A program made the translations under genes and the position numbers. The notes beneath the pieces were generated by a model. That model had not been told where the DNA came from, searched no databases, and saw only the letters and a list, made by a program, of their open reading frames with translations. 64,000 bases of DNA from an uncultured Altererythrobacter sp. Lineage in GTDB: Bacteria > Pseudomonadota > Alphaproteobacteria > Sphingomonadales > Sphingomonadaceae. Shown here in pieces: positions 1 through 9,287 of the stretch. The stretch is from NCBI GenBank assembly GCA_913056125.1, contig CAJXNC010000006.1, forward strand, positions 144,400 to 208,399, read 5' to 3'. Position 1 is the stretch's first letter. Each line of letters starts with the position of its first letter.

Positions 1-1449
1 CGCGCAGGCCGCGATCACCCGCAAACGTTCATCGCTGGCGGGAGCACCGGCAAAGCCCTCGGGATATTCCTCGGCGATGAAGCCGGTCGACAGGTTCCCG
101 CTGCGGAAGCGCGGATGCTGCATCAGCGCGGAGAGGAAATCGACATTGTGCCCCGGCCCCTCGATCCAGAAGTGATCGAGCGCCTTTATCTGCAGGTCTG
201 CGGCACCATCGCGCGTGGGCGCCCAGGTCACCAGCTTGGCGATCATCGGGTCGTAGAACATGGAGACTTCGCCGCCCTCGGCCACGCCGTCATCGACCCG
301 GATCGTACCGTGCTCGTCGCCCTGTCCACGCAGGCCCCCGCTCCATGACGGAACCGATGGGCGATAACGCGACAGCCGCCCGATGCTCGGCAGGAAATTG
401 CGATAGGGATCCTCGGCATAGATTCGGGTTTCGATCGCATGGCCGTCCACGCCGATATCCTCTTGCGTGAAACCCAGCTTCTCGCCTGCCGCGACGCGGA
501 TCATCTGCTCGACCAGATCGACACCGGTCACCGCCTCGGTCACCGGATGCTCGACCTGCAGGCGGGTATTCATTTCGAGGAAGTAGAAGTTCTCGCCGCT
601 CGCATCCGAGCCATCGACAATCAGCTCGACCGTACCCGCCGAGAAATATCCCACGGCCTTGCCCAAAGCTATCGCTTGCGCGCCCATCCGCGCGCGCATT
701 TCCGTCGTCACGAAGGGCGAAGGCGATTCCTCGACAACCTTCTGGTTGCGCCGCTGGATCGAACATTCGCGCTCATTGAGATGGAGGAGGGTGCCATGCT
801 TGTCGCCCAGCACCTGGATCTCGATATGGCGCGGGCTCTCGATGAACTTCTCGATGAAGACGCGGTCATCGCCAAAGCTGTTGAGCCCCTCGCGTTTGGT
901 CGCCTCGAAGCCCTCGCGCACATCCTCTTCGGACCAGGCGAGGCGCATGCCCTTGCCCCCGCCCCCGGCGCTGGCTTTCATCATCACCGGATAGCCGATC
1001 TCGCCGGCGATCTTCACCGCATGCTCGGTATCCGCGATCTCGCCGACATAGCCGGGCACGACATTGACGCCCGCTTCCCTGGCCAGCTTCTTGCTCTCGA
1101 TCTTGTCGCCCATGGCGGCGATGGCCTTGGGCGGCGGGCCGATGAAAGCGATACCCTCGGCTTCCAGAGCTTCCACGAAAGAGGCGCGTTCGGACAGGAA
1201 GCCGTAGCCCGGATGCACCGCCTCGGCGCCGGTCTCCCTGCAGGCGGCGATGATCTTTTCGGCGACGAGGTAGCTTTCGGCAGCGGGCGCGGGGCCGATA
1301 TGCACCGCCTCGTCCGCCATCTGCACATGCGGACTGCGCGCATCGGCATCCGAATAGACCGCCACGGTCGCGATCCCCATGCGCCGCGCCGTGGTGATGA
1401 TGCGGCAGGCGATTTCGCCCCTGTTTGCTATGAGGATCTTGGAGAACAT
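1..1449 (-). CDS. pccA: Propionyl/acetyl-CoA carboxylase alpha (biotin carboxylase) subunit, 3' end cut by window
   Basis: ATP-dependent biotin carboxylation half of propionyl-CoA carboxylase, the first step from propionyl-CoA to methylmalonyl-CoA in the cytoplasm. The frame opens at ATG 1449 with [17 protein letters not shown], the standard start of biotin carboxylases, and stays open for 483 codons to the window edge. The ATP-grasp glycine loop GGGGKGMR and the active-site stretch [14 protein letters not shown] are present. The biotin carrier domain expected at the C-terminus lies outside the window. The ATG shares one base with the TGA of the preceding lipoprotein gene (TGATG), which suggests translational coupling. 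It is the last visible gene of an operon beginning with pccB. A methylcrotonyl-CoA or acetyl-CoA carboxylase subunit is the alternative, but the mutase and epimerase neighbours favour propionyl-CoA. Confidence 0.93.
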   Translation of the reverse strand, partial: MFSKILIANRGEIACRIITTARRMGIATVAVYSDADARSPHVQMADEAVHIGPAPAAESYLVAEKIIAACRETGAEAVHPGYGFLSERASFVEALEAEGIAFIGPPPKAIAAMGDKIESKKLAREAGVNVVPGYVGEIADTEHAVKIAGEIGYPVMMKASAGGGGKGMRLAWSEEDVREGFEATKREGLNSFGDDRVFIEKFIESPRHIEIQVLGDKHGTLLHLNERECSIQRRNQKVVEESPSPFVTTEMRARMGAQAIALGKAVGYFSAGTVELIVDGSDASGENFYFLEMNTRLQVEHPVTEAVTGVDLVEQMIRVAAGEKLGFTQEDIGVDGHAIETRIYAEDPYRNFLPSIGRLSRYRPSVPSWSGGLRGQGDEHGTIRVDDGVAEGGEVSMFYDPMIAKLVTWAPTRDGAADLQIKALDHFWIEGPGHNVDFLSALMQHPRFRSGNLSTGFIAEEYPEGFAGAPASDERLRVIAACA

Positions 1450-1991
1450 CAGAGTCCCAATCCACTCAATCCGACATCATAGTTCTCAACGAAGATCATT
1501 ATTCCCTCGGGATCATCAATGGCGCCTTGTGAGACATCAATCTTGGCGCGCTGATTCAGGGACGGACGCCAATCCCAGCCTTGATCGTGTGGAACGACCG
1601 AAGTCAGTCGCGTCAGCTCCATTGCCGTTTCTGATAGATCAGGCGCGAATTCCCTTGAGACACCTAAACTGCATACCCTGAAACCTTGGTCGAAATGCGG
1701 TGAGCGGATTATCGTGACGCCGTCCGATTCCCACACTTCGAGGGACAAGGAGTTTGAAGGGTCACCTCGCTGCGTTCTGCGAAAGGTCCATCCACTCCTA
1801 GACAATGCGGTTCCAAAAGCAGATTCCTCTGCCATCCCGCGCACGCAGAATTGGTCGGCCAGTTCGACAACCACTGAGGCGTTGCCTTCTCCTCCGGCAA
1901 CCAACGGCGCAATTTCCCCAAAGTCGGCCGCGTTGTCGCACCCAGCGAGCAAGGAGAATCCGACCAGGATTACGAGACCTTCCCGTTTCAC
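1449..1991 (-). CDS. Putative lipoprotein inside the propionate operon
   Basis: 180 residues with an N-terminal hydrophobic segment ending in a lipobox (FSLLAGC, Cys near residue 18), so it is probably an inner- or outer-membrane lipoprotein. The rest is soluble and has no domain I recognise. It starts with GTG at 1991 in a GTGA overlap with the mutase stop, and its own TGA overlaps the pccA ATG. It is therefore locked between two catabolic genes and cotranscribed with them. Why a lipoprotein is coupled to cytoplasmic propionyl-CoA enzymes is not evident. Function unknown. Confidence 0.75.
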   Translation of the reverse strand: MKREGLVILVGFSLLAGCDNAADFGEIAPLVAGGEGNASVVVELADQFCVRGMAEESAFGTALSRSGWTFRRTQRGDPSNSLSLEVWESDGVTIIRSPHFDQGFRVCSLGVSREFAPDLSETAMELTRLTSVVPHDQGWDWRPSLNQRAKIDVSQGAIDDPEGIMIFVENYDVGLSGLGL

Positions 1992-4123
1992 CCCGCCGCC
2001 TCCTGCTCGTCCAAAGGCGGCATGTTGTGCCCCAGCAGCTTGAGCACATCGGCAGCCGCCTCGACCACATTAGTGCCAGGCCCGTAAATCCCCTGCACCC
2101 CTGCAGCTTTCAGGAAATCATAGTCCTGCGGCGGGATCACCCCGCCCGCTACCACCTTGATATCGGCGCGCCCGGCATCGCGAAGCTGCTGGATCAGTTC
2201 GGGGATGAGGGTCTTGTGCCCGGCAGCGAGCGAGCTAGCGCCGACCACGTCCACGCCTTCTGCCAGCGCCATCGCCGCACACTCCTGGGGAGTCTGGAAC
2301 AGCGGCCCGGCAACCACGTCAAAGCCCATTCCGGCAAAGGCCCCGGCAATGACATTGGCACCGCGATCATGCCCGTCCTGCCCCATCTTGGCGACCATCA
2401 GCTTCGGCGCACGGCCCAGCCGCGCAGCCACCGCCTCGACCCCTGCGACCACCGCCGCATAGCCAGCATCGCCATCATAGGCCGCGCGATAGACGCCGGA
2501 GATTGGCTTTGGCATCGTGTCATAGCGTCCGAACACCTCCTCCATCGCGGCGGAAATCTCGCCCAGAGTCGCATCGGCCCGCGCGCATTCCACGGCCAGT
2601 GCAAGCAGGTTGCCGTCACCCTTCGCGCCCTGTGTCAAAGCCGACAGAGCCGCCCGGCACTTCGCCTCGTCACGCGCCTCGCGCACCCGCTCGATCCGCG
2701 CGATCTGGCCCTGTCGCACGGCGAAATTGTCGATATCGAGCGTGTCGATCAGCGGCTCCTCGTCGGGCTTGTACTTGTTGACGCCGACCACCAAGTCCTC
2801 GCCCCTGTCGACGCGCGCCTGCCGCGCCGCGGCCGCTTCCTCGATCTGGCGCTTGGGCGCTCCGCTTTCGACATAGGCGGTCATCCCGCCCGCCGCATCC
2901 ACCTCGGCGATCAGCGCGCGCGCCTTGTCCGCCAGTTCGGCGGTCAGCGCCTCGACATACCAGGACCCGCCCAGCGGATCGATCACATTGGTCAGCCCCG
3001 CCTCTTCCTGCAGCACCAGCTGGGTGTTGCGGGCAATGCGCGCCGAGGCATCGGTCGGCAGCGCCAAAGCCTCATCGAAACTATTGGTGTGGAGGCTCTG
3101 CGTCCCGCCAAGCACCGCCGCCAAGGCTTCCACCGTGGTACGGATGACATTGTTGTACGGGTCCTGCTCCTGCAGCGAGACGCCGCTGGTCTGGCAATGG
3201 GTGCGCAGCATCTTGGACTTGGGGTTCTGGGCGCCAAGCCCCTCCATCACCTCGCACCAGAGCAGCCGTGCGGCGCGCAATTTGGCGACTTCCATGAACA
3301 GGTTCATGCCGATGCCGAAGAAGAAGGACAGCCGCGGCGCGAAGTGGTCGATGTGCTGGCCCGCAGCCATGGCGCGGCGAACATATTCCTTGCCGTCGGC
3401 AATGGTGAAGGCGAGCTCCTGCACCGCCGTCGCCCCTGCCTCGAGCATGTGATAGCCGCTGATCGAGATCGAGTTGAAGCGCGGCATTTCCGCCGAGCAA
3501 TAGGCGATGATGTCGGAAACGATCCGCATGCTCGGCTCGGGCGGGTAGATATAGGTGTTGCGGACCATGAACTCCTTGAGGATGTCGTTCTGGATGGTCC
3601 CGCTGAGCTTGTCGGCGCTGACGCCCTGCCGCTCTGCCGCAACGATATAGAAGGCCATGACCGGGATCACCGCACCGTTCATGGTCATGGACACGCTCAT
3701 CGCATCGAGCGGAATGCCCTCGAACAGGATCTCCATGTCGCGCACCGTGTCGATCGCGACGCCCGCCTTGCCGACATCGCCGACAACTCGGCTGTGGTCG
3801 GAATCGTAGCCGCGATGGGTGGCAAGGTCGAAGGCGACCGAGAGGCCCTTCTGCCCGCCGGCCAGGTTGCGGCGGTAAAAGGCATTCGATTCCTCGGCGG
3901 TCGAGAATCCCGAATATTGCCGGATCGTCCACGCCCGGCCGGTATACATGCTGGCATAGGGACCGCGGGTGAAAGGCTCGAAGCCCGGAAGGCCGGGATC
4001 GGCGGCCGCATCGTCCGCGGTATAGAGCGCATGCACCGCAATGCCTTCCGGCGTTTGCCAGGCAAACTCGCGGCCCTTGGTCTCTTTCGCCGCCTTGTCC
4101 TGCCAGTCAGCCTTCTTGGCCAT
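1988..4123 (-). CDS. scpA: Methylmalonyl-CoA mutase, single-chain adenosylcobalamin enzyme
   Basis: Interconverts (R)-methylmalonyl-CoA and succinyl-CoA. At 711 residues it is a full-length single-polypeptide (ScpA/MUT-like) mutase, with an N-terminal TIM-barrel substrate domain (about 20-550) and a C-terminal B12 domain. The base-off cobalamin motif DGHDRG is at about 583-588, with His585 as the predicted lower axial ligand; GG(V/I)IPPQDY near the C-terminus is typical of the B12 domain. ATG at 4123 gives [12 protein letters not shown], and the gene ends in a 4-base overlap with the lipoprotein gene. Upstream is the epimerase that supplies the R isomer. No MeaB/ArgK GTPase chaperone gene is seen in the window. 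Confidence 0.96.
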   Translation of the reverse strand: MAKKADWQDKAAKETKGREFAWQTPEGIAVHALYTADDAAADPGLPGFEPFTRGPYASMYTGRAWTIRQYSGFSTAEESNAFYRRNLAGGQKGLSVAFDLATHRGYDSDHSRVVGDVGKAGVAIDTVRDMEILFEGIPLDAMSVSMTMNGAVIPVMAFYIVAAERQGVSADKLSGTIQNDILKEFMVRNTYIYPPEPSMRIVSDIIAYCSAEMPRFNSISISGYHMLEAGATAVQELAFTIADGKEYVRRAMAAGQHIDHFAPRLSFFFGIGMNLFMEVAKLRAARLLWCEVMEGLGAQNPKSKMLRTHCQTSGVSLQEQDPYNNVIRTTVEALAAVLGGTQSLHTNSFDEALALPTDASARIARNTQLVLQEEAGLTNVIDPLGGSWYVEALTAELADKARALIAEVDAAGGMTAYVESGAPKRQIEEAAAARQARVDRGEDLVVGVNKYKPDEEPLIDTLDIDNFAVRQGQIARIERVREARDEAKCRAALSALTQGAKGDGNLLALAVECARADATLGEISAAMEEVFGRYDTMPKPISGVYRAAYDGDAGYAAVVAGVEAVAARLGRAPKLMVAKMGQDGHDRGANVIAGAFAGMGFDVVAGPLFQTPQECAAMALAEGVDVVGASSLAAGHKTLIPELIQQLRDAGRADIKVVAGGVIPPQDYDFLKAAGVQGIYGPGTNVVEAAADVLKLLGHNMPPLDEQEAAG

Positions 4124-4157
4124 GCACTCTCCCCGAAGGCCTCGCCTGTGCCTGCAC

Positions 4158-4571
4158 TCAGGCCTTAGGCGTTTCCATGATCTCTGTCAGTATTCCGCCC
4201 ATATCCTTGGGGTGGACGAAGAATATCGGCGTGCCATGCGCCCCGATCCGCGTGGGGCCGAGAATGCGCCTGCCCTGCCCCTCGAACTCCGCGCGCGCCA
4301 CTTCGATATCGGGCACTTCGAAGCAGAGGTGATGCTGCCCGCCTTTGGGGTTCTTTTCGAGGAAGGCGCTGATCGGCGATTCCGCGTGCAAAGGCTCGAG
4401 CAGTTCGATCTGCGCATTGGGCGTATCGACGAAGCAGACGCGCACGCCCTGCTCTTCCATCTCGAAGGGATCATGCACGGTCGTCGCGCCCATCACCTCG
4501 CGCCAGAAGGCGACGCTGTCGGGGATGGAAGGCGTTGCCACGCCGACATGGTTGAGACGTCCGAGTTTCAT
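4158..4571 (-). CDS. mce: Methylmalonyl-CoA epimerase (VOC fold)
   Basis: Racemises methylmalonyl-CoA at C2 so that the pccAB product can be used by the mutase. The 137-residue protein has the vicinal-oxygen-chelate layout with metal-ligand His in [10 protein letters not shown], His in [10 protein letters not shown] and a C-terminal Glu in ILTEIME. The start was placed at ATG 4571 ([10 protein letters not shown]), where family members begin; the frame stays open 18 codons further but that part is not family-like. It sits 34 bases before the mutase gene. A near-copy of its first 23 bases is found at 5009-5031. Confidence 0.92.
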   Translation of the reverse strand: MKLGRLNHVGVATPSIPDSVAFWREVMGATTVHDPFEMEEQGVRVCFVDTPNAQIELLEPLHAESPISAFLEKNPKGGQHHLCFEVPDIEVARAEFEGQGRRILGPTRIGAHGTPIFFVHPKDMGGILTEIMETPKA

Positions 4572-4572
4572 T
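4550..4572. repeat. Direct repeat copy 1 (epimerase 5' end)
   Basis: 23 bases covering the epimerase start codon region recur at 5009-5031 with one mismatch (G/A). The two copies flank about 440 bp holding the 71-residue membrane protein gene and a cluster of short repeats, which suggests a local duplication or insertion in the operon. Confidence 0.7.
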
Positions 4573-4581
4573 TCAGCTTCC

Positions 4582-4797
4582 TCAAGGCAAGGTTCCGAAC
4601 ACGGCCATACCGCCGCCCATAACACCTATGATGACAGCAAATCCGAGTTCGCTCCACGAATGGAAGGCAAGCTGCTTGCTGTCGGGATCGATGTGCCAAT
4701 TGTCCGGATCGCGCCAGGACTTGCGCGCGAACCACGCCGCACTGACGGCGAGCAAGCCCATCGCGACGGGAAAGAGATAGGTGAAGACCAGCCGCAT
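4582..4797 (-). CDS. Small two-helix membrane protein
   Basis: 71-72 residues, with one hydrophobic helix at the N-terminus (YLFPVAMGLLAVSAAWFA) and a second near the C-terminus (GFAVIIGVMGGGMAVFG) joined by a polar loop rich in Asp, Lys and His. ATG is at 4797; a GTG at 4800 is immediately upstream. It ends 10 bases before the epimerase start and is probably cotranscribed. No family is recognised. Together with the 84-residue protein upstream it is one of two small membrane proteins embedded in the propionate operon. Confidence 0.65.
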   Translation of the reverse strand: MRLVFTYLFPVAMGLLAVSAAWFARKSWRDPDNWHIDPDSKQLAFHSWSELGFAVIIGVMGGGMAVFGTLP

Positions 4798-4826
4798 CAC
4801 TTGGTGGCGTTGCTCATCTTCCCGTC

Positions 4827-4846
4827 ATTCCCGCGAAGGCGGGAAT
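4827..4846. repeat. REP-like palindrome ATTCCCGC-GAAG-GCGGGAAT
   Basis: Perfect 8-bp inverted repeat around a GAAG loop within a CGTCATTCCCGCGAAGG context, a dispersed intergenic repeat type common in alphaproteobacteria. It lies between the two small membrane protein genes, inside the operon, and could act as an mRNA hairpin. Confidence 0.8.
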
Positions 4847-4900
4847 CCACGCCACGCAAAGCCGCGAAGACGCCAAGGTCTTGCACAAGATCTTCGTGCC

Positions 4901-4939
4901 TTTGCGCCTTTGCGCCTTTGCGCCTTTGCGCCTTTGCGT
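4901..4939. repeat. Tandem 8-mer TTTGCGCC, about five units
   Basis: Four exact copies of TTTGCGCC (4901-4932) followed by a degenerate TTTGCGT. Read on the minus strand it yields the spurious AKAQRRKG peptide often mis-annotated in these genomes. A simple-sequence tract of this kind can vary in copy number. Confidence 0.85.
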
Positions 4940-4957
4940 GAGAAAGAAGGAAGCTGG

Positions 4958-4978
4958 ACCCCGGATCAAGTCCGGGGT
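4958..4978. repeat. REP-like palindrome ACCCCGGA-TCAAG-TCCGGGGT
   Basis: Perfect 8-bp inverted repeat with a TCAAG loop, followed by GACGATG. This is the second classic alphaproteobacterial dispersed palindrome, 110 bp from the first. Confidence 0.8.
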
Positions 4979-5008
4979 GACGATGGGGGGATGGCATCGC
5001 GCTGGTAA

Positions 5009-5031
5009 GGTTGAGACGTCCGAATTTCATT
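5009..5031. repeat. Direct repeat copy 2 of the epimerase 5' end
   Basis: 22 of 23 bases match 4550-4572. Translated on the minus strand it again gives MKFGRLN, like the epimerase MKLGRLN, but the frame then runs into repeat DNA, so it is a remnant and not a gene. It overlaps the stop codon of the 84-residue membrane protein gene. Confidence 0.7.
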
Positions 5032-5281
5032 CAAATCCCCGAAAATAGATCACCCCAAACGTTATGAAAGGGATCAGAAGGCAAAGCTTCCACCACCCAC
5101 TGATTAGCCGATCAAACTTCTCCGGGTTCTCCTCTCGACCCATCACAGGCTTATTCTTCAAGAGAAACCTGTAGTCATTGATCGTCCCGGTTCGTTCGGC
5201 GCGACGAATATACCAGATCATGAAAGCCTCACCCGCAACGGTAGCCAAAATCCAGTAAAGCCAAGGAAAACTATCCATCAT
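5027..5281 (-). CDS. Small membrane protein coupled to pccB
   Basis: 84 residues with two predicted membrane segments ([17 protein letters not shown] and [15 protein letters not shown]) and a polar middle. It starts at ATG 5281, overlapping the pccB stop by four bases (ATGA), so it is very likely translated by coupling. A second in-frame ATG follows at once. No family is recognised. Its last codons lie in the 23-bp duplication at 5009-5031, so the C-terminus may have been altered by that event. Confidence 0.7.
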   Translation of the reverse strand: MMDSFPWLYWILATVAGEAFMIWYIRRAERTGTINDYRFLLKNKPVMGREENPEKFDRLISGWWKLCLLIPFITFGVIYFRGFE

Positions 5282-6810
5282 AGCGGCAAATTGTCGTGCT
5301 TCTTCCACGGGTTCTCCAGCCGCTTGTTCCTGAGCTTCCTCAGCCCCAGCGCGATGCGGCGGCGGGTCGAATGCGGGTAGATCACCTCGTCCACATAGCC
5401 GCGCTGCGCGGCGACGAAAGGATTGGCGAAGCGGTCCTCATATTCCCTGGTGCGCTCGGCAATCGAGTCCGGATCGTCCTTCTCGTGGCGGAAGATGATC
5501 TCCACCGCGCCCTTGGCGCCCATCACCGCGATTTCCGCGGTCGGCCAGGCATAGTTCAAATCCCCGCGCAAATGCTTTGAGGCCATGACGTCATAGGCCC
5601 CGCCATAGGCCTTGCGGGTGATGACGGTGATCTTGGGCACGGTCGCCTCGGCATAGGCGAAGAGCAGTTTGGCCCCGTGCTTGATGATGCCGTTATGCTC
5701 CTGGTCGGTACCGGGCAGGAAGCCGGGCACGTCGACAAAGGTGACGATCGGGATCTCGAAGGCATCGCAAAAGCGCACGAAGCGCGCGGCCTTGCGGCTG
5801 GCATCGATATCAAGGCAGCCGGCCAGCACCATGGGCTGGTTGGCGACCACGCCGACCGTGCGCCCCTCCACCCGTCCGAAGCCGGTGAGGATATTGCCGC
5901 CATGATCGGGCGCGACCTCGAAGAACTCGCCCTCGTCCAGCACCTTGGTCACCAGCTCCTTCATGTCATAGGGCTGGTTGGCATTGGCGGGCACCAGCGT
6001 GTCGAGGCTGTCTTCCAACCGGTCGAACGGGTCGTGGCTCGGCATTTGCGGCACGCCGTCACGGTTGTTTTCGGGCAGGTAGGAGGCGAATTCGCGCACC
6101 GCCATCAGCGCCTCGATATCATTGTCGAAGGCGTTGTCGGCCACGCCGGTCAGCCTCGTGTGGGTGGAGGCACCGCCCAGCTCTTCCTGCGTGACCACCT
6201 CATTGGTCACCGTCTTTACCACTTCGGGGCCGGTGACGAACATGTAGGAGCTGTCGCGCACCATGAAGATGAAATCGGTCATGGCCGGCGAGTAGACCGC
6301 CCCGCCCGCGCATGGCCCCATGATCACGCTGATCTGCGGGATCACGCCGCTGGCGAGCACGTTGCGCTGGAACACTTCGGCATAGCCGCCCAATGAGGCG
6401 ACGCCTTCCTGGATGCGCGCGCCGCCTGAATCGTTGAGGCCGATGAGGGGCGCGCCGACCTTCATCGCCATGTCCATCACCTTGCAGATCTTCTCCGCAT
6501 GGCGCTTACTGAGCGATCCTCCAAGGACGGTGAAATCCTGGCTGAAGACGAAGACCAGGCGCCCGTGGATCGTGCCAGAACCGGTGACCACGCCGTCACC
6601 CGGCACCTTGTTCTCCTGCATGCCGAAATCCACGCAGTCATGCTCGACATAGGTATCGAGCTCCTCGAACGAGCCTTCGTCAAGCAGCACGTCGAGCCGC
6701 TCACGCGCGGTCAGCTTGCCCTTGGCATGTTGCGCCTCGATCCGCTTTTCGCCCCCGCCCATTTTCGATGCCGCGCGGCGGCGCTCCATTTCCTCGATAT
6801 TGGCGGACAT
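5278..6810 (-). CDS. pccB: Propionyl-CoA carboxylase beta (carboxyltransferase) subunit
   Basis: Transfers CO2 from carboxybiotin to propionyl-CoA, giving (S)-methylmalonyl-CoA. At 510 residues it has the usual length. The N-terminal part carries [19 protein letters not shown] and the oxyanion-hole loops GGARIQEGV and [16 protein letters not shown]; the C-terminal half has the second crotonase-like domain with [12 protein letters not shown] and [16 protein letters not shown] at 6810 follows GAGGAG. It is the first gene of the propionate operon, 90 bp from the edge of the integrative island, so its promoter region (6811-6900) adjoins the attachment site. Confidence 0.96.
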   Translation of the reverse strand: MSANIEEMERRRAASKMGGGEKRIEAQHAKGKLTARERLDVLLDEGSFEELDTYVEHDCVDFGMQENKVPGDGVVTGSGTIHGRLVFVFSQDFTVLGGSLSKRHAEKICKVMDMAMKVGAPLIGLNDSGGARIQEGVASLGGYAEVFQRNVLASGVIPQISVIMGPCAGGAVYSPAMTDFIFMVRDSSYMFVTGPEVVKTVTNEVVTQEELGGASTHTRLTGVADNAFDNDIEALMAVREFASYLPENNRDGVPQMPSHDPFDRLEDSLDTLVPANANQPYDMKELVTKVLDEGEFFEVAPDHGGNILTGFGRVEGRTVGVVANQPMVLAGCLDIDASRKAARFVRFCDAFEIPIVTFVDVPGFLPGTDQEHNGIIKHGAKLLFAYAEATVPKITVITRKAYGGAYDVMASKHLRGDLNYAWPTAEIAVMGAKGAVEIIFRHEKDDPDSIAERTREYEDRFANPFVAAQRGYVDEVIYPHSTRRRIALGLRKLRNKRLENPWKKHDNLPL

Positions 6811-6900
6811 CGGCGCTCCTCATTTCCCTTGAGGAGAGGATGGAACCAGCGCGCGCGCATGTCCAGCTACGAGGCTGCGCTGATGATCGGAAATGCCGGT

Positions 6901-6919
6901 GAAATGGTGCCAGAAGAGG
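6901..6919. repeat. Distal attachment-site repeat
   Basis: GAAATGGTGC-CAGAAGAGG, matching the tRNA-Leu 3' end at 21407-21426 except for one missing C in the acceptor stem. This is the expected partial tRNA copy at the integrase-distal end of a tRNA-targeting element. Confidence 0.8.
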
Positions 6920-6980
6920 CGCCGAATTTTCTATCTAGCTAACTGATATATAAACTAATTCTAGTTTCGAATTGAGATTC

Positions 6981-6999
6981 TGCCCCCAAATATGCCCCC
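6981..6999. promoter_or_regulatory. Candidate integrase arm sites (left)
   Basis: Two TGCCCCC copies at 6981-6987 and 6993-6999, 12 bp apart. The same heptamer occurs four times at 21236-21319 beside the integrase. Their position at both ends of the element fits arm-type recombinase binding sites; the function is inferred. Confidence 0.5.
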
Positions 7000-7094
7000 T
7001 TTCTGCAACGACAACGGGGCGGACCTAGCTGGGACAACGTCGACCGATCCGAAATCCTGGTGGTCGACAGCGTGATTTGGTTCGACCCGTGAAT

Positions 7095-8456
7095 CTAGCG
7101 GTCTGGTTGTCTATAACGCGCCTTCACGTGCTGCGCAGTCTCTTGGATACTGGGATAGACCGTCGTGGCATTGATATTGAGGGCATCAAGCTGATCAAGA
7201 ATCCTTTGCTTGTCCATGACAGTGATACGCGAGACCTCGAGACCATCCTGGCCAGATTCCGGCAAGATCGCCTCATGGCCAAACAGCAAGAATGCGCCCG
7301 ACTGCGACTTGATCCGAGTGTTTGTTCGCTTCGCCTTCACGCAGACGATCGAGCCAAGGTCATCAGGCACGATCCTGGCTTCGAAGAAGCCTTTCTCTGA
7401 CTTGATGTGATGCAACAGCTTCCCCGTGACCTGCTCCTTGTTGAACTCTTCTTGGTCTAGCGAGAGATCGATATCGCTCTTCTGCTCATAGCTCAACTTG
7501 GACAAGTTGGAGATGCAGCTCACCTTGTCAGAATCGTAATATTTCACTTGGTCTTCCGGCAGCCGGAAAATGATGACTTCTCCCTGCCCATCTATCGGGC
7601 CTTGATCGCTATAACAGGCGAAGAACAGCGCAACCAATGGGTTGCCCGAGATATCGAGGAGCCGTGTCGGTAACCCGTAATGCTGCATGCGCACCAGCTG
7701 GTCAAAACAATACTGGTCGCCCTCAAATTCGTCGTAGTGGGCAATGAGGAGTTCTTTGCAAAGCCGATCCTCGTTCGGCATGAACTTCCAACCACCGGCA
7801 GCCGACTTCCGAAGCAGCGAAGGCGTAAGCTCAAACGTGACGTCCTCGTGCCCCCGGTAGAAGGTTTCGTCGCCGTCCTTTGGCGGATGCTCCTGCAGCA
7901 CTGCAAGAAACTCTTCAACACTATCGACAGCCCCGATGATGTTCTTTTGCTTTTCTGGAGGTTGGACATCTAGCGATGCTTCTCCTTCACCAAGCAATTG
8001 TGCGACCGCTTCCGCAAATTCTTCCTTTCGTTCGGCCAAGGCTTGCAGGATTGGCCCCGTCGCGCCTTCACGCACGGCCCAGTGCGTTCGGTAAAGCTGA
8101 AATCCATCTGCACCGAAGAGATCGGTTGCCTGGTCAACGTTTTCGAACTCAACCTTGCCGAAATCCAATATCGGTTCGAAGTCGGCCGTGACTTCCCTCT
8201 TTCCGGCCGAGAGGTTTGAAACGCGTCCGAACCGAACGATCATCCAGGGATTTTCCGTCGAACGGTCGACCTCGCTACATAGGAAGGCTGGTAGTTTCTC
8301 TAGGAATTCAAGGGACGGCTGACCGAGGTCCTCCAAGCCCTTCGCCAGTTCGGTCGGGGTATACTCGAACATGCGGCCCCGGCTCATGCCGATATCGTCG
8401 ACGCCTTCGACGTAATCGGGATTGCCGAATGATATGTAGTTGAAGTTGTCGGCCAT
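7095..8456 (-). CDS. FRG-domain protein
   Basis: 453 residues. The second half contains an FRG domain (named for its Phe-Arg-Gly motif; here TFYRGHED at about 198-205), followed by LTPSLLR, RMQHYGLPTRLLDIS and NPLVALFFAC, a combination typical of the family. FRG proteins are frequent in prophages and defence islands but their biochemistry is largely unknown. The N-terminal ~180 residues are acidic and not assigned. It lies 196 bp after the end of the cargo operon, so it may have its own promoter. It is the integrase-distal end of the island. Confidence 0.8.
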   Translation of the reverse strand: MADNFNYISFGNPDYVEGVDDIGMSRGRMFEYTPTELAKGLEDLGQPSLEFLEKLPAFLCSEVDRSTENPWMIVRFGRVSNLSAGKREVTADFEPILDFGKVEFENVDQATDLFGADGFQLYRTHWAVREGATGPILQALAERKEEFAEAVAQLLGEGEASLDVQPPEKQKNIIGAVDSVEEFLAVLQEHPPKDGDETFYRGHEDVTFELTPSLLRKSAAGGWKFMPNEDRLCKELLIAHYDEFEGDQYCFDQLVRMQHYGLPTRLLDISGNPLVALFFACYSDQGPIDGQGEVIIFRLPEDQVKYYDSDKVSCISNLSKLSYEQKSDIDLSLDQEEFNKEQVTGKLLHHIKSEKGFFEARIVPDDLGSIVCVKAKRTNTRIKSQSGAFLLFGHEAILPESGQDGLEVSRITVMDKQRILDQLDALNINATTVYPSIQETAQHVKARYRQPDR

Positions 8457-8652
8457 GGAGCTGCGCGTTAGACCTTGTCGTAGTTGATCGGAACATTCTT
8501 CCTCTAAGGAGTATTCGTCTCGTTTCTAGTTTCCAACGCACATCTTTGAGAATCCGCACAGACAAGAACAGGCAAACCTCGTCGGGATTGTCTTCAAGCA
8601 GTGCCTCGCGTTCGACCAAGTCACGGTAAGGGACGACACGACATCTCGTCCG

Positions 8653-9282
8653 CTAAAAAAGCTCGTCTCCAAGGTCTCCAAATTTGGCCTTCATGGCCGC
8701 ATAGCATTGCTCATCCAATTCGCGATAGCGACGCTCATATTCGGCAAATGTTCGCTTCCACATTCCCTTAGGGCGGAGTATCGGCCTTTCCCAACCGCGC
8801 TCGCAGCCCAACCGCTCCTGCAAATTGAAAAGGGCTTCAAATGGCCTGTCATGCTCGCCTATGCGTTGCGAGTAATAGCTAATGCCATAAGCCTCCCGGC
8901 TGGCGAACTTTTCGGCTCCGGCCGGGCAATAGAGCTTGCCTACGCGCTCGCCATTGAAGGGACAGCGCATCCACCAACGCTTTCCACCAAAATGCGGTCG
9001 AGTAAATGTCAGCGGCACGCGCTGGACGTGGCTACGCTTCTCGCCGGTCGAGCGCTTAGTCGTATCGAATCTCAATGTAAGCAGCGCACCGTCAGGCTTA
9101 GAAATATCGCATTCATAACCGATAGTCCCACTCGGCTGGCCTCCCCAGGTCCAACTTAGCGAACCGGTAATCAGTTTTCCTTCAACGGCCCTTCCCGTCC
9201 TCGCCATCCAAGCAATATCGATAGTTAGGGCCTCATTGGCGAGAGGCCGCCCATTTTGCCTCCCTGATCCGTATCCACCCAT
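8653..9282 (-). CDS. MGGYGSGR-type conserved hypothetical protein
   Basis: 209 residues starting MGGYGSGRQNGRP, a Gly/Arg-rich start seen in a family of uncharacterised mobile-element proteins. It has aromatic-rich beta-like segments and a motif with paired Cys (RCPFNGERVGKLYCP) resembling a zinc-ribbon knuckle, then a basic C-terminus with ERRYRELDEQCYAAM. It begins 5 bases after the stop of the DUF4160-like gene, so it is the last gene of the six-gene operon. In the same frame beyond its TAG stop, codons remain open into the FRG gene (see findings). Function unknown. Confidence 0.7.
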   Translation of the reverse strand: MGGYGSGRQNGRPLANEALTIDIAWMARTGRAVEGKLITGSLSWTWGGQPSGTIGYECDISKPDGALLTLRFDTTKRSTGEKRSHVQRVPLTFTRPHFGGKRWWMRCPFNGERVGKLYCPAGAEKFASREAYGISYYSQRIGEHDRPFEALFNLQERLGCERGWERPILRPKGMWKRTFAEYERRYRELDEQCYAAMKAKFGDLGDELF

Positions 9283-9287
9283 AATAA

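Noticed and set aside
1805..4168. 787-codon open frame on the plus strand opposite methylmalonyl-CoA mutase
   Set aside because: Antisense shadow of a high-GC gene; the minus strand encodes an unmistakable full-length mutase and the plus-strand product has no family-like features.
4797..5030. Small protein with AKAQRRKGAKAQR repeats
   Set aside because: Translation of the TTTGCGCC tandem array and REP-like palindromes; a known kind of spurious call. Its MKFGRLN start is a duplicated epimerase fragment.
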